DNA from: Halomonas stenophila
GTDB lineage: Bacteria; Pseudomonadota; Gammaproteobacteria; Pseudomonadales; Halomonadaceae
DNA: 64,000 nt
NCBI RefSeq assembly: GCF_014192275.1
Contig: NZ_JACHXR010000001.1
Coordinates: forward strand, 558,001 to 622,000
Direction of reading: 5' to 3'
This document shows positions 39,738-48,607 of the stretch, piece after piece (within the stretch, counting starts at the first letter, position 1; the number at the start of each line of letters is the position of its first letter). The notes under the pieces were generated by a model. The model did not search any database, was not told the origin of the DNA, and was given only the letters and a program-made list of their open reading frames with translations. The position numbers and the translations under genes are program-made.

Positions 39738-41417
39738 ATGCAACTACGACAGACCAATCTTCGCAAGCTGCCCGAGCCGGTGTTCGACGTGCTGGTGATC
39801 GGCGCCGGCATCAACGGGGCCTCCGCCGCCGCCGCGCTCAGCGGCAAGGGGGCGCGGGTGGCGCTGATCGACCGTGGCGACTTCGCCGGCGGCACCAGCA
39901 TGCAGTCCTCCAACCTGGTGTGGGGCGGCATCAAGTACATGGAGAGCGGCGACTTCGCGCTGGTACGCAAGCTCTGCAAGAGCCGCAATCACCTGATCGA
40001 GAGCTATCCCTCCACGGTGCAGGAGATCCGTTTCCTGACCACCATCGACAGGGGCTTTCGCCATCATCCGCTCTATCCCTGGGCCGGCACCTGGCTCTAC
40101 TGGCTGATGGGCAGCGGCTTCACCCGCCGGCCGCATTTCCTCAAGGCCTCCGACATCAAGGCACGCGAGCCGATCATCGACACCGACGACGCCCTGGGCG
40201 GCTTCGAGTATTCCGATGCCTACCTGCACGACAACGACGCCCGCTTCGTCTTCAACTTCGTGCGCGGGGCCCTGGACTTCGGTGCCGTGGCCGCCAATTA
40301 CGTCGAGTCCCTGGGCTCACGGCGGGAGGGAGACCTCTGGGTGACCCGGGTGCGCGACGTCATGCACGGCGACACCTTCGAGGTCCGCTCGAAGGTGCTG
40401 ATCAATGCCGCCGGCCCCTGGGTCGACCGGCATAACCGCCTCTCGGGCCAGCAGACCGAGCATCGACACCTCTTCTCCAAGGGCATCCACCTGATCGTGC
40501 CGCGCCTCACCGAGCACCGTCGGGTGCTGGCCTTCTTCGCCGACGACGGGCGGCTGTTCTTCGTCATCCCCATGGGCGCGCGCACCTGCATCGGCACCAC
40601 CGATACCCGGGTCGACGCGCCCGAGGTCGAGGTCACGGACGACGACATCCAGTTCGTGCTCGACAACATCAACAAGCGCCTGGCGCTTCCGACGCCCTTG
40701 AGTACCGCCGATATCATCGCCACCCGCTGTGGCGTGCGGCCGCTGGCGGTGAAGTCCAGCAACGGCGGCGAGCGGGACTTCCTCAACCTCTCGCGCAAGC
40801 ACGCCATCGACATCGACCGCGAGGCCCGTCACCTGAGCATCTTCGGCGGCAAGCTGACGGACTGCCTCAACGTCGGCGAGGAGGTGGTCGAGGCGGTGGG
40901 GCGGCTGGGGGTGAGGCTGCCCTATCCGGACGATCGCTGGTACGGCGAGCCCGATGCGTCGTTACGCGAGACCTTCATGCACCAGGCGCGCCTGATGGAG
41001 CTGGACGCCATGACCGCCGCCCATGCCTCCGAGCCGCTGAGCCTGCGGCTGTGGCGGCGCTACGGCGCCCAGGCCCTGGAGGTGCTCGAGGACATTCGCC
41101 AGGACCCGCGCCAGGGCGAGGTGCTGATCGCGGGCACCGAGTACCTGCGCGGCGAGCTCGAGCTGACCCGGCGCCGCGAGATGGTCACCCGGCTCGAGGA
41201 CTTCCTGCGCCGACGCTCGAAGATCTCCCTGGTGGTGCCCCAGGCGACCATCCGCACCTCGCCGGGGCTGCGCGAGGCCTGCGACATCCTCTTCGGCGAC
41301 GAGGCCGAGGCCCGCATGGCCGAGTACTTCGCCGACGCGCCGGTGCCGGTTCTCAATGGCAATGGGCGCCGGGGACAGGCCGAAGAGGAGGTCCTACGCC
41401 AAGGATGGCGTCGGTAG
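39738..41417 (+). CDS. glpD: Glycerol-3-phosphate dehydrogenase, copy 2, with repeat-derived C-terminus
   Basis: FAD enzyme of the GlpD/GlpA family, 559 residues. FAD motif VLVIGAGINGASAAAALSG, then FAGGTSMQSSNLVWGGIKYM. It follows the glycerol importer by 104 bases and presumably processes imported glycerol after phosphorylation by GlpK, whose gene is 29 kb away. The last ~20 codons (from GNGRRGQAEEEVLRQG) are read from dispersed repeat R5, which also supplies the stop codon. It is about 60 residues longer than GlpD at 7.8 kb. Confidence 0.87.
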   Translation: MQLRQTNLRKLPEPVFDVLVIGAGINGASAAAALSGKGARVALIDRGDFAGGTSMQSSNLVWGGIKYMESGDFALVRKLCKSRNHLIESYPSTVQEIRFLTTIDRGFRHHPLYPWAGTWLYWLMGSGFTRRPHFLKASDIKAREPIIDTDDALGGFEYSDAYLHDNDARFVFNFVRGALDFGAVAANYVESLGSRREGDLWVTRVRDVMHGDTFEVRSKVLINAAGPWVDRHNRLSGQQTEHRHLFSKGIHLIVPRLTEHRRVLAFFADDGRLFFVIPMGARTCIGTTDTRVDAPEVEVTDDDIQFVLDNINKRLALPTPLSTADIIATRCGVRPLAVKSSNGGERDFLNLSRKHAIDIDREARHLSIFGGKLTDCLNVGEEVVEAVGRLGVRLPYPDDRWYGEPDASLRETFMHQARLMELDAMTAAHASEPLSLRLWRRYGAQALEVLEDIRQDPRQGEVLIAGTEYLRGELELTRRREMVTRLEDFLRRRSKISLVVPQATIRTSPGLREACDILFGDEAEARMAEYFADAPVPVLNGNGRRGQAEEEVLRQGWRR

Positions 41418-41479
41418 CGTACAGGGAGGTATTCACAGCGCCTCCTCGATGGTCCGGCACCCCGGGGCCAGTCGCCGGA
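41362..41479. repeat. MITE-like repeat, copy R5 (overlapping the glpD2 3' end)
   Basis: About 118 bp with GGGCGCCGGGGACAGGCCGA, GAGGAGGTCCTACGCCAAGG, ATGGCGTCGGTAGCG, TATTCACAGCGCCTCCTCGA. The left inverted-repeat end is missing or reduced to GGCAAT. The element begins within the glpD2 reading frame. Confidence 0.75.
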
Positions 41480-41622
41480 AAAGCCCACCGTCCAAGTGCC
41501 AGGCCGTGGGGTCGCTTGTCACTGGCGTCGTGGCTCGTCCGGTTCCTGGAAAGCCCCAAAGGGCGGAGAGGCTGCTAGAATGCCGCGCGATGCCACTGCC
41601 CGCTGTCCAGGAGCCTACCCCC

Positions 41623-42864
41623 ATGTCCGATACCTCGGCGGCCGCCCCCCTGCCGGTCGATTCCCCCGTGCGCACCCTGCTGGTCGGTGCCCAGATGCTG
41701 TTCGTGGCCTTCGGCGCCCTGGTGCTGGTGCCGCTGCTCACCGGCCTCGACCCCAACGTGGCGCTGTTCACCGCCGGCGTCGGCACCCTGGTCTTCCATG
41801 GCGTGACGCGGGTGAGCGTGCCGGTCTTTCTGGCCTCGTCCTTCGCCTTCATCGCGCCGATCCAGGGCTCGGTGGCCAACTTCGGCATCCCCGCGACCCT
41901 CGGCGGTCTGCTGGCGGCGGGCCTGGTCTACGTGGCGATCTCGCAGCTGGTGCGCCTCAAGGGCACCGCCTGGCTGCATCGCCTGCTGCCGCCGGTGGTG
42001 GTGGGGCCGGTGATCATGGTCATCGGCCTGGCGCTGGCGCCGGTGGCGGTGGACATGGCCACCGGCGAGACCAGCGAGGCGATCGGCTACGGCCCGGCGA
42101 TCTTCCTGTCCATGGCGAGCCTGCTGGTGACCCTGGTGCTGGCGGTGTTCAGCCGTGGCCTGATCCGGCTGGTGCCGATCATGGGCGGCATCGTCGTGGG
42201 CTATGGCCTTTCGGTGCTGATGGGGGTGGTCGACTTCACGCCCGTGCACGAGGCGGCTTGGCTGGCGCTGCCCGAGTTCGTCGCGCCGAGCTTCCACTGG
42301 GCCGCGGTGCTGTTCATGCTGCCGGTGGCCATCGCCCCGGCGGTGGAGCATATCGGCGACATGGTGGCCATCGGCTCGGTGACCCGCCGCAACTACCTCG
42401 AGACGCCGGGCCTGCATCGCACCCTGCTCGGCGACGGCCTGGCCACCAGCGTCGCGGCGCTGGTCGGCGGGCCGCCCAACACCACCTATTCCGAGGTGAC
42501 CGGGGCGGTGACCCTGACCCGGGCCTTCAATCCCTGGATCATGGTGACCACCGCCTGCATCGCCATCCTGCTGTCCTTCTTCGGCAAGCTCGGGGCGGTG
42601 CTGCAGACGATTCCCGGCCCGGTGATGGGCGGCATCATGACGCTGCTGTTCGGCTCCATCGCCGTGGTCGGCATGAACACCCTGGTGCGCGCCGGCAAGC
42701 CGCTGACCGCGCCGCGCAACCTGGTGGTGGTATCGCTGATCCTGGTCTTCGGCATCGGCGGCATGCAGTTCGGCGGCGGGCAGTTCACCCTGCAGGGCGT
42801 GAGCCTCGCCGCCCTGGTGGGCATCGTGCTCAACGGGGTGCTGCCCAGGGTCGAGGAGGAGTAA
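41623..42864 (+). CDS. uraA: Uracil-xanthine permease family protein (UraA-like)
   Basis: A 413-residue NCS2 nucleobase:proton symporter. Conserved LVGAQMLFVAFGALVLVPLL, AIAPAVEHIGDM (proton/substrate Glu) and GGPPNTTYSEVTGAV. Start chosen at MSDTSAAAPLPVDS, 9 bases after AGGAG; the in-frame extension upstream is read from repeat R5. No salvage gene is adjacent. Confidence 0.88.
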   Translation: MSDTSAAAPLPVDSPVRTLLVGAQMLFVAFGALVLVPLLTGLDPNVALFTAGVGTLVFHGVTRVSVPVFLASSFAFIAPIQGSVANFGIPATLGGLLAAGLVYVAISQLVRLKGTAWLHRLLPPVVVGPVIMVIGLALAPVAVDMATGETSEAIGYGPAIFLSMASLLVTLVLAVFSRGLIRLVPIMGGIVVGYGLSVLMGVVDFTPVHEAAWLALPEFVAPSFHWAAVLFMLPVAIAPAVEHIGDMVAIGSVTRRNYLETPGLHRTLLGDGLATSVAALVGGPPNTTYSEVTGAVTLTRAFNPWIMVTTACIAILLSFFGKLGAVLQTIPGPVMGGIMTLLFGSIAVVGMNTLVRAGKPLTAPRNLVVVSLILVFGIGGMQFGGGQFTLQGVSLAALVGIVLNGVLPRVEEE

Positions 42865-42922
42865 TCGAGGGCAGGATCCCGGCGAAGAAACGCTCTGAGC
42901 ATGGTTGAGCACTACATCACCG

Positions 42923-42951
42923 TCGACCGCCACTCCAGGTCGGACTATAGT
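42923..42951 (+). promoter_or_regulatory. Promoter of the ParDE-type operon
   Basis: TCGACC, 17 bases, TATAGT, about 30 bases before the antitoxin start. The short GGTA-T-TACC palindrome just downstream could be an autoregulatory half-site. Confidence 0.55.
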
Positions 42952-42983
42952 GATGGGTATTACCTCTAGCTATGGAGGACGGA

Positions 42984-43262
42984 GTGGCATCGCCAACATC
43001 CATCAAACTCGACGAAGACCTGAAGGGGCGGCTCCAGCACCTGGCCAATGCTCGCCGTCGATCGGCGCACTGGCTCATGCGTGAGGCCATCGAGCAGTAT
43101 GTGGATCGCGAGGAAAAGCGAGAAGCTTTCAGGCAAGACACGCTCAGGGCCTGGGAGGACTACCAGGCTAGTGGCCTTCACGCGCCCGCTGACGAAGTGG
43201 AAAAGTGGCTGGAAAGCTGGGGAACGGATAACGAGCTTCCGGTCCCGGCCTGCCACGAGTGA
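42984..43262 (+). CDS. Ribbon-helix-helix antitoxin, ParD/CopG type
   Basis: About 92 residues. The N-terminal ribbon-helix-helix reads TSIKLDEDLKGRLQHLANAR and RRSAHWLMREAIEQYV; the acidic C-terminal tail should wrap the toxin. I favour the GTG at 42984 because GGAGG stands 5-10 bases ahead; an ATG at 42972 has no ribosome site. It overlaps the toxin gene by 4 bases. Confidence 0.85.
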   Translation: MASPTSIKLDEDLKGRLQHLANARRRSAHWLMREAIEQYVDREEKREAFRQDTLRAWEDYQASGLHAPADEVEKWLESWGTDNELPVPACHE

Positions 43263-43540
43263 TCTTCGCCCCGGCAGCGATCCGTGATCTGGAGAGACTG
43301 CGCGATTTTCTGCGACCGAAAAACCCGGCAGCAGCTGCGAGAGCCGCAAGAGCCATCATCCAGGGCGTCCAGGCACTCGAAGAGCTGCCACATATCGGGC
43401 GTCCCGTTGACGGCTTGCCCCAAGTATACCGGGACTGGCTCATTGAGTACGGTGACAGTGGCTATGTCGCCCGATACCGCATCGACGGTGACACCATTGT
43501 AGTGTTGACCATCCGTCATCAAAAGGAAGTCGGCTTCTAG
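43259..43540 (+). CDS. ParE/RelE-superfamily toxin
   Basis: A 93-residue RelE/ParE-fold toxin with GTG start overlapping the antitoxin stop. AAIRDLERLRDFLRPKNPAA is the N-terminal helix pair, LPHIGRPVDGLPQVYRDWLI and YVARYRIDGDTIVVLTIRHQ the sheet. Residues typical of mRNA-cleaving RelE are not evident, so a ParE-like gyrase poison is more likely. The frame is intact. Confidence 0.85.
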   Translation: MIFAPAAIRDLERLRDFLRPKNPAAAARAARAIIQGVQALEELPHIGRPVDGLPQVYRDWLIEYGDSGYVARYRIDGDTIVVLTIRHQKEVGF

Positions 43541-43647
43541 CTGTATCAAGCATATCTTTCGGATACCCATAAAAGCCATCAGAATGAATCCACGATCCGA
43601 TCCTTGATTCCGCATTGCCAAGCGCAGGCACTTTTCAGACATTGTGC

Positions 43648-43774
43648 TTAGCCATGGTGCAGCGCCTCTCCGCCATCGGAGAACGACGGCGGGGTGTTGG
43701 CGCTGACGATCACGCACTCCCGGTCGCCGACGTTGCGAGAGCGGTGGGGCAGGCGCGAGTCGATGTCGGCGTCA
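43648..43774 (-). pseudogene. Duplicated 3' fragment of the PuuR-like regulator gene
   Basis: Almost identical to the end of the regulator gene at 47817-47943: over 43672-43763 I count only three differences in 92 bases. It corresponds to the C-terminal cupin strand, without the start or the helix-turn-helix. It and the intact copy bracket the SNF2 helicase gene as direct repeats about 4.17 kb apart. The rest of 43775-44134 has no intact gene. Confidence 0.85.
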
Positions 43775-43929
43775 TCCAACGCTCAGTCTCGCCAGTCATC
43801 GGGAAGCGCCTTTGCTCCCTTGCCGGCGTGACTGGCGGGGCCATGGCCCTCCCTGCGTCTCAGGGCCACCAGATTCAAAAGCAGGCCGATATCTTGACTT
43901 TTCATATTCTCACCAAGTCACCAAGTCAC

Positions 43930-43959
43930 CATGTCCCGTGTCCTGGGACACGGGACATG
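43930..43959. repeat. Perfect 14-bp palindrome
   Basis: CATGTCCCGTGTCC and GGACACGGGACATG separated by TG, a perfect inverted repeat, preceded by tandem CACCAAGT units. It resembles REP/RAYT-type hairpin elements in character. No transposase is adjacent. It lies between the regulator fragment and the helicase gene. Confidence 0.7.
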
Positions 43960-44134
43960 GCTGATGGGGCGCCATTCTATTGTCAAGGAAAAAACGTTCG
44001 GCGATATGAATGGCCAAATAACGTGAGCCCGCACCGGCCAAGGCTTATGACCCACCTCGAGGGGGCAATGCTCTATCGAACGTATCTGCTGAGCCAGGGG
44101 CCGGGGCGGCGACGTGGAAACGGGGAAACACGCT

Positions 44135-47100
44135 TCATGCCACCGGCGCGAACAGCAACGCCAGATCCTCCTCGTCGAACAGCGGCCCGTCACCCTGACG
44201 CTCTGCACCGCCCTCCAGAATCGACGCCGCCAGGTCCGCCTTGCGCGCCTGCAGGTCGAGGATGCGCTCCTCCACGGTGCCGGCACACACCAGCTTGTAG
44301 ACGAACACCGGGTTCTGCTGCCCCATGCGATGGGCGCGCCCGGTGGCCTGGGCCTCCACCGCCGGGTTCCACCAGGGATCGTAGTGGATCACGGTATCCG
44401 CGGCCGTCAGGTTGAGCCCTGTTCCGCCGGCCTTCAGGCTGATCAGGAACACCGGAATCTCGCCCTGCTGGAACAGCGCCACCCGCTGGGTGCGGGTCTT
44501 GCCCGGGGTATCACCGGTCAGCGTGGTATAGGGGACGCCGTCCTTCTCCAGAGCCTGGCCGATATGCCCGAGCATCTCGGTAAACTGCGAGAAGATCAGG
44601 ATGCGCCGCCCCTCCTCGATCAAGGGCGGCAATAGCTCGCGAAGCTGCACCAGCTTGGCCGAACGCGTGACCTGGCGGGCGCTGTCCAGCTTGACCAGCC
44701 GTGGGTCACAGCACACCTGGCGCAGCTTGAGCAGCGCGTCCAGCATCACGATGCCTGAGCCGGCCAGGCCGCGCTCGGCCACCGCCTGCTGCACGCGCCG
44801 GTGCTGGGCCAGGCGCAGGCTCTCGTAGAGTTCGCGCTGGACGCCGGTCAAGGTAATCTCACGGCGAGACTCGGTCTTCTCCGGCAGCTCGGCCAGCACC
44901 TGCTGCTTGGTGCGCCGAAGCATCAGGGGCGCGATTCGCCGCGTGAGACGCGTGCGAAGGGCGACATCCCCCTCCTTCTCGATGGGCGTGCGGAAACGCT
45001 GGCCAAACCACTGCTGGCTGCCCAATGCCCCCGGGGCCACGGCATCCAGCTGGGCCCACAGCTCGCCCAGATGGTTCTCCAGCGGCGTGCCGGTCATGGC
45101 CAGGGCACGCCTGGCGTTGAGCTCGCGCACCGCCTGGGCGGTCTGGCTGGCGGCATTCTTGATCGCCTGGGCCTCGTCGAGCACCAGCAGGCCGAAGTCG
45201 TGCTCGCGCAGGTGCGCCAGATCCCGGATCAACAGGGCATAGGTCGTCACGACCAGGTCGGCCTCGGGGAGTGCCTCTTCGAGCTGGCGTTCGCGCTTGG
45301 CCCGACCGCCTTGCAACGCCATCACCTCGAGCTCAGGAGCGAAGCGTGCCGCCTCGGTGCACCAGTTGCCGACCAGGCTGGTGGGGGCGACGACCAGCGT
45401 GGGCCTCTCGAGCGTGCCTCGGGCACGCTCATCGAGGACGTGGGCCAGCACCTGCACCGTCTTGCCGAGCCCCATGTCGTCGGCGAGGATGCCGCCGGTG
45501 CCGAGCTCGGAGAGGAAGCGCAGCCAGGCCAGTCCGCGCGCCTGGTAGTCACGAAGCTCTCCTGCGAAGCCGGGTGGTTTGGGCAGGCTGTCGGGCAACG
45601 CACGCAGGCGCCGGGCCAGGGCGGTCACATCCTCGCGCCCCGTCCAGCGCTCGTTCTCGGCCAATGGCGCGACGTTCTCGGCCGCCGTCAGCGGGAGCTT
45701 GAGCGCCGCCTCGGGATCGCTTTCATCCCCCAGCCAGTCGAGGATCGGCGCCATCAGCGCGCGCAGCCTGGCAAGCGGCAGCACCAGCCGCCGGTTGTCC
45801 GGCAGGCTCAGTGTCCAGGTGGCGTCTTCCGCTTCCCCCTCGGCTGGCTCAAGCGGGAAATCCGCACGCTTGAGCAGCTGACGCAGGATCGGCAGGAGAT
45901 TGAGCCGCTCCCCTTCGACCTCGATATCCAGCGCCAGATCGAACCAGCCGTTGCCGGCCGGCTCGAGCTCGCCGTGCCACGTATCCGGTTCGAGGAGGAT
46001 CGGTTCCTCGGGGAAGTCGTCGCCGAACTCGACCAGGCAGCCGGCCTGGCGCAGCCGGGCGATCATCTCCCACCAGCCATCGGGACCCGCCAGGTGGGTC
46101 GGCCACTCCGTAGCGCTGGCCGGCGGCGTGCCATCGATGGGCAGCAGCAACGTCCAGGTCGGCAACTCCAGATAGTCGGGCAGCGCATCGATCTCGCTCA
46201 GTTGCTCCAGAGTCACCATGCCCGGCGGCAGGGAATGCACAAGGGCCAGCTCCGCCTCGGGGTCACGCCGAATCGTCAGCCGCTGCCCATCACGGTACCC
46301 CTTGGCGGTCTCGCCTTCCTCGGGCGGCACCTCGATGCCGTCATAGTCGAAGCCGACCACGGCAGCACCGGCCTGTATCCAGCGCGGTAGCGGCGCACCG
46401 TGGCGGAACCCGATCTGCCCCTCGGCCACCTTCATGGTCACCTTGATTCGCGGCACCACGTCTTCCAGCGTCTGCTCTTCCACCCGGCTCGGCGCCGGCA
46501 ACTGGTCGGCCAGCGTCGGGGACTGACGAAACCGTTCGCCCAGCCAGTCACTGATCTCCGGCGGCAGCGGCGGTGCACGGCGCAGCCTGGTCAACAGCTC
46601 GGGAGAGCCGTCCATGCGACCGAACTGGCCACGCTCGGGATCGAGATAGCAGAGCTGGCGTCCCGCCCTGGCGATGACCGCTTCGGGTGAGAGAACGCCT
46701 AGCGGGTCCGTTGACGGCTGCAGGCGCTGAATCCCCTGATCATCCGCCTGCCAGCTGGGCACCAGTCGACAGGCGGGACCATGGGCCAGCTGGATCCCGG
46801 TCTGCTTGCGGTAAAACAACAGCGGCGGCTCATCGCTCTCCAGTAGCGACCACAGAGCCCGGGCCTGAAAGGGGTGCGACACCAGCGCCCACATGCGCTG
46901 AGTGCTCGACCAGGGCATTTCGACCTCGCCGTGCATCAGCTGATCGATCGCCTCCTCCTGTTCCGCCACCCAGCCTTCCGCGGGGGCCGGCAGTAGCTCC
47001 CCCGAGGGGCCTGCCTCGATCCCGCGTGGTGAGACCCAGCCATTACCGCGGCTCCGCTGCCTGGACGGACGCAGCCACACGGGGAGTACCGCAAGCACGG

Positions 47101-47647
47101 GCTGGTTACCCAGCCGACCGCCGCTATCCAGGAAGAGTCCCAGCCGATACTCGGCGCCGACGCGATGGTCATCGAGCACCGGTTCGGGTGGTTTCTCCAA
47201 CTGCCCGATCCAGTCGTCCCAATGCTGCTTGAGCCGCTCCTCCTCGCCCCCTCCTGGTGTCGGCTCAGGGTGAGGTGGCCGACGCGCCGCGACTGCCTCG
47301 GGGCTTGCCATCTGGTCAAGGAACGCCTGGATCAGCGCGACCGCATGCTTGCAGCCCATGCCCACCGGGCAGCTGCAATCGGTGAACAGCTCCTCATCCT
47401 GGCCGAGGACATCGATCTCGACCTCGGTCAGGTAGGGCCGCTTGCGGCTACCCTCCACCTCGCCCGTCAGCATCACCCGCTCGTCTTCACGCTGCAGGCG
47501 CAACGCCCCCGGCACGCGCCGCTGCCTGGCATAACGCTTGCCGCGCTGCAACGCACCGGGATCGAAGCAGCTCTGCCAATCGTGCTGGTGAAGGGCGATG
47601 AACAACGCCAGGGAATCGTTCGCAGGAAGAGGATCAGACACGGGCAT
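44135..47647 (-). CDS. SNF2-family DNA-dependent ATPase/helicase with SWIM zinc finger
   Basis: A 1170-residue bacterial SNF2 (HepA-like) protein. Order: SWIM finger CSCPVGMGCKH (residues 91-101); a long middle region to about 690; the ATPase lobe with LADDMGLGKTVQVLAHVLDE (Walker A) and LLVLDEAQAIKN (DEAQ box), and MTGTPLENHL; then helicase C lobe with ILIFSQFTEMLGHI, LKAGGTGLNLTAAD and GRAHRMGQQNPVFVYKL. All motor motifs are present. Such proteins remodel protein-DNA complexes; some work in phage-defence systems, but no partner genes are seen here. It lies between direct repeats of a regulator fragment, suggesting acquisition. Confidence 0.9.
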   Translation of the reverse strand: MPVSDPLPANDSLALFIALHQHDWQSCFDPGALQRGKRYARQRRVPGALRLQREDERVMLTGEVEGSRKRPYLTEVEIDVLGQDEELFTDCSCPVGMGCKHAVALIQAFLDQMASPEAVAARRPPHPEPTPGGGEEERLKQHWDDWIGQLEKPPEPVLDDHRVGAEYRLGLFLDSGGRLGNQPVLAVLPVWLRPSRQRSRGNGWVSPRGIEAGPSGELLPAPAEGWVAEQEEAIDQLMHGEVEMPWSSTQRMWALVSHPFQARALWSLLESDEPPLLFYRKQTGIQLAHGPACRLVPSWQADDQGIQRLQPSTDPLGVLSPEAVIARAGRQLCYLDPERGQFGRMDGSPELLTRLRRAPPLPPEISDWLGERFRQSPTLADQLPAPSRVEEQTLEDVVPRIKVTMKVAEGQIGFRHGAPLPRWIQAGAAVVGFDYDGIEVPPEEGETAKGYRDGQRLTIRRDPEAELALVHSLPPGMVTLEQLSEIDALPDYLELPTWTLLLPIDGTPPASATEWPTHLAGPDGWWEMIARLRQAGCLVEFGDDFPEEPILLEPDTWHGELEPAGNGWFDLALDIEVEGERLNLLPILRQLLKRADFPLEPAEGEAEDATWTLSLPDNRRLVLPLARLRALMAPILDWLGDESDPEAALKLPLTAAENVAPLAENERWTGREDVTALARRLRALPDSLPKPPGFAGELRDYQARGLAWLRFLSELGTGGILADDMGLGKTVQVLAHVLDERARGTLERPTLVVAPTSLVGNWCTEAARFAPELEVMALQGGRAKRERQLEEALPEADLVVTTYALLIRDLAHLREHDFGLLVLDEAQAIKNAASQTAQAVRELNARRALAMTGTPLENHLGELWAQLDAVAPGALGSQQWFGQRFRTPIEKEGDVALRTRLTRRIAPLMLRRTKQQVLAELPEKTESRREITLTGVQRELYESLRLAQHRRVQQAVAERGLAGSGIVMLDALLKLRQVCCDPRLVKLDSARQVTRSAKLVQLRELLPPLIEEGRRILIFSQFTEMLGHIGQALEKDGVPYTTLTGDTPGKTRTQRVALFQQGEIPVFLISLKAGGTGLNLTAADTVIHYDPWWNPAVEAQATGRAHRMGQQNPVFVYKLVCAGTVEERILDLQARKADLAASILEGGAERQGDGPLFDEEDLALLFAPVA

Positions 47648-47718
47648 CCCTCAAGGACTGAACAACGGCGCTATTGGACAGAAGACGTCAAGACTTGGCA
47701 ACCGTAGCGGCCGAGCGG

Positions 47719-47788
47719 GACAGGGCAATCGCAGTTGGGTCTGGCGAGGGGCGCCGGGGACAGGTCGAAGAGGGGGGCCATAGCCCTG
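47719..47788. repeat. MITE-like repeat, copy R6 (internally deleted)
   Basis: Left end GACAGGGCAATCGCAGTTGG, then CTGGCGAGGGGCGCCGGGGA, CAGGTCGAAGAGGGGG, and directly the right end CCATAGCCCTGCC. The central hairpin part is missing. It sits between the helicase and the PuuR-like gene. Confidence 0.7.
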
Positions 47789-47816
47789 CCGAGCGGGACG
47801 CGGGCCTTGGCAACCG

Positions 47817-48401
47817 CTAGCCGTGGTGAAGCTCGTTCCCGCCATCGGAGAACGACGGCGGGGTGTTGGCGCTGACGATCACGCATTCGCGGTCGCCGAC
47901 GTTGCGAAAGCGGTGGGGCAGGCGCGAGTCGAAGTAGTAGGCGTCGCCGGCCCCCAGCACCGAGACCTCGCCGTTCACGGTGATCTCGATCTCGCCTTCG
48001 ACCACCACGCCGCCTTCCTCGCCCTCGTGCTCGAGCATCTCGTCGCCGCTGTCGGCGCCCGGCGGGTAGCGCTCGTGCAGCACCGACATGCGCCGGTCCG
48101 GCCGACGCGCGGCGACCAGCCGCCAGGACAGCACCCCGTCGCCGATCTCGGTGAGCTCCGAGGCCTTGTAGAAGGGGCGCGGCTGGCTGTGCTCGTCGCC
48201 GGCGAAGAAGGCGCTGATCGACACCGGCAGGGCATCGAGGATCTTCTTCAGCGAGCTCACCGAGGGGCTCACGCTGTTTTGCTCGATCAGCGAGATGCTG
48301 CTGTTGGTCACCTTGGCGCGCTTGGCCAGCTCCCGCTGCGAGAGGCCACGCTCCTGGCGCAGCTGGCGCAGGCGGGTGCCCACGTCGAATCCTTCATCCA
48401 T
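47817..48401 (-). CDS. XRE-cupin transcriptional regulator, PuuR-like
   Basis: A 194-residue regulator: N-terminal XRE helix-turn-helix (LRQLRQERGLSQRELAKRAK, TNSSISLIEQNSVSPSVSSL) and C-terminal cupin (HEGEEGGVVVEGEIEITVNG, AGDAYYFDSRLPHRFRNVGD). PuuR of E. coli, which controls putrescine use, has the same layout and end (SANTPPSF). Polyamine genes are not adjacent, so the target is unknown. Start MDEGFDVGTRLRQLR chosen over a 7-residue longer form. A copy of its 3' end lies at 43.65 kb. Confidence 0.87.
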   Translation of the reverse strand: MDEGFDVGTRLRQLRQERGLSQRELAKRAKVTNSSISLIEQNSVSPSVSSLKKILDALPVSISAFFAGDEHSQPRPFYKASELTEIGDGVLSWRLVAARRPDRRMSVLHERYPPGADSGDEMLEHEGEEGGVVVEGEIEITVNGEVSVLGAGDAYYFDSRLPHRFRNVGDRECVIVSANTPPSFSDGGNELHHG

Positions 48402-48607
48402 CGTCGATCCTGTCGGCGGCATCGGCCGCGAGCCTGAAGTGAGTGGTCGTGGAATATTCTTGACGGATGATACCGTGTCGCGACGGCCTCGATAAGCCGC
48501 GGCTTGATCGGCGTCACGGCGAGGGCGGAGCGTGAGCGGCGGTCATGGCACCCGGCGCGTGGCTAAGGCATCATGAGCGTATGCCTGAGCAATCCACTGG
48601 AGTATCG

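Noticed and set aside
43615..44415. A 266-residue forward frame across the regulator fragment and palindrome
   Set aside because: It covers a duplicated gene fragment in the wrong strand, a palindrome and the end of the helicase gene; no conserved features.
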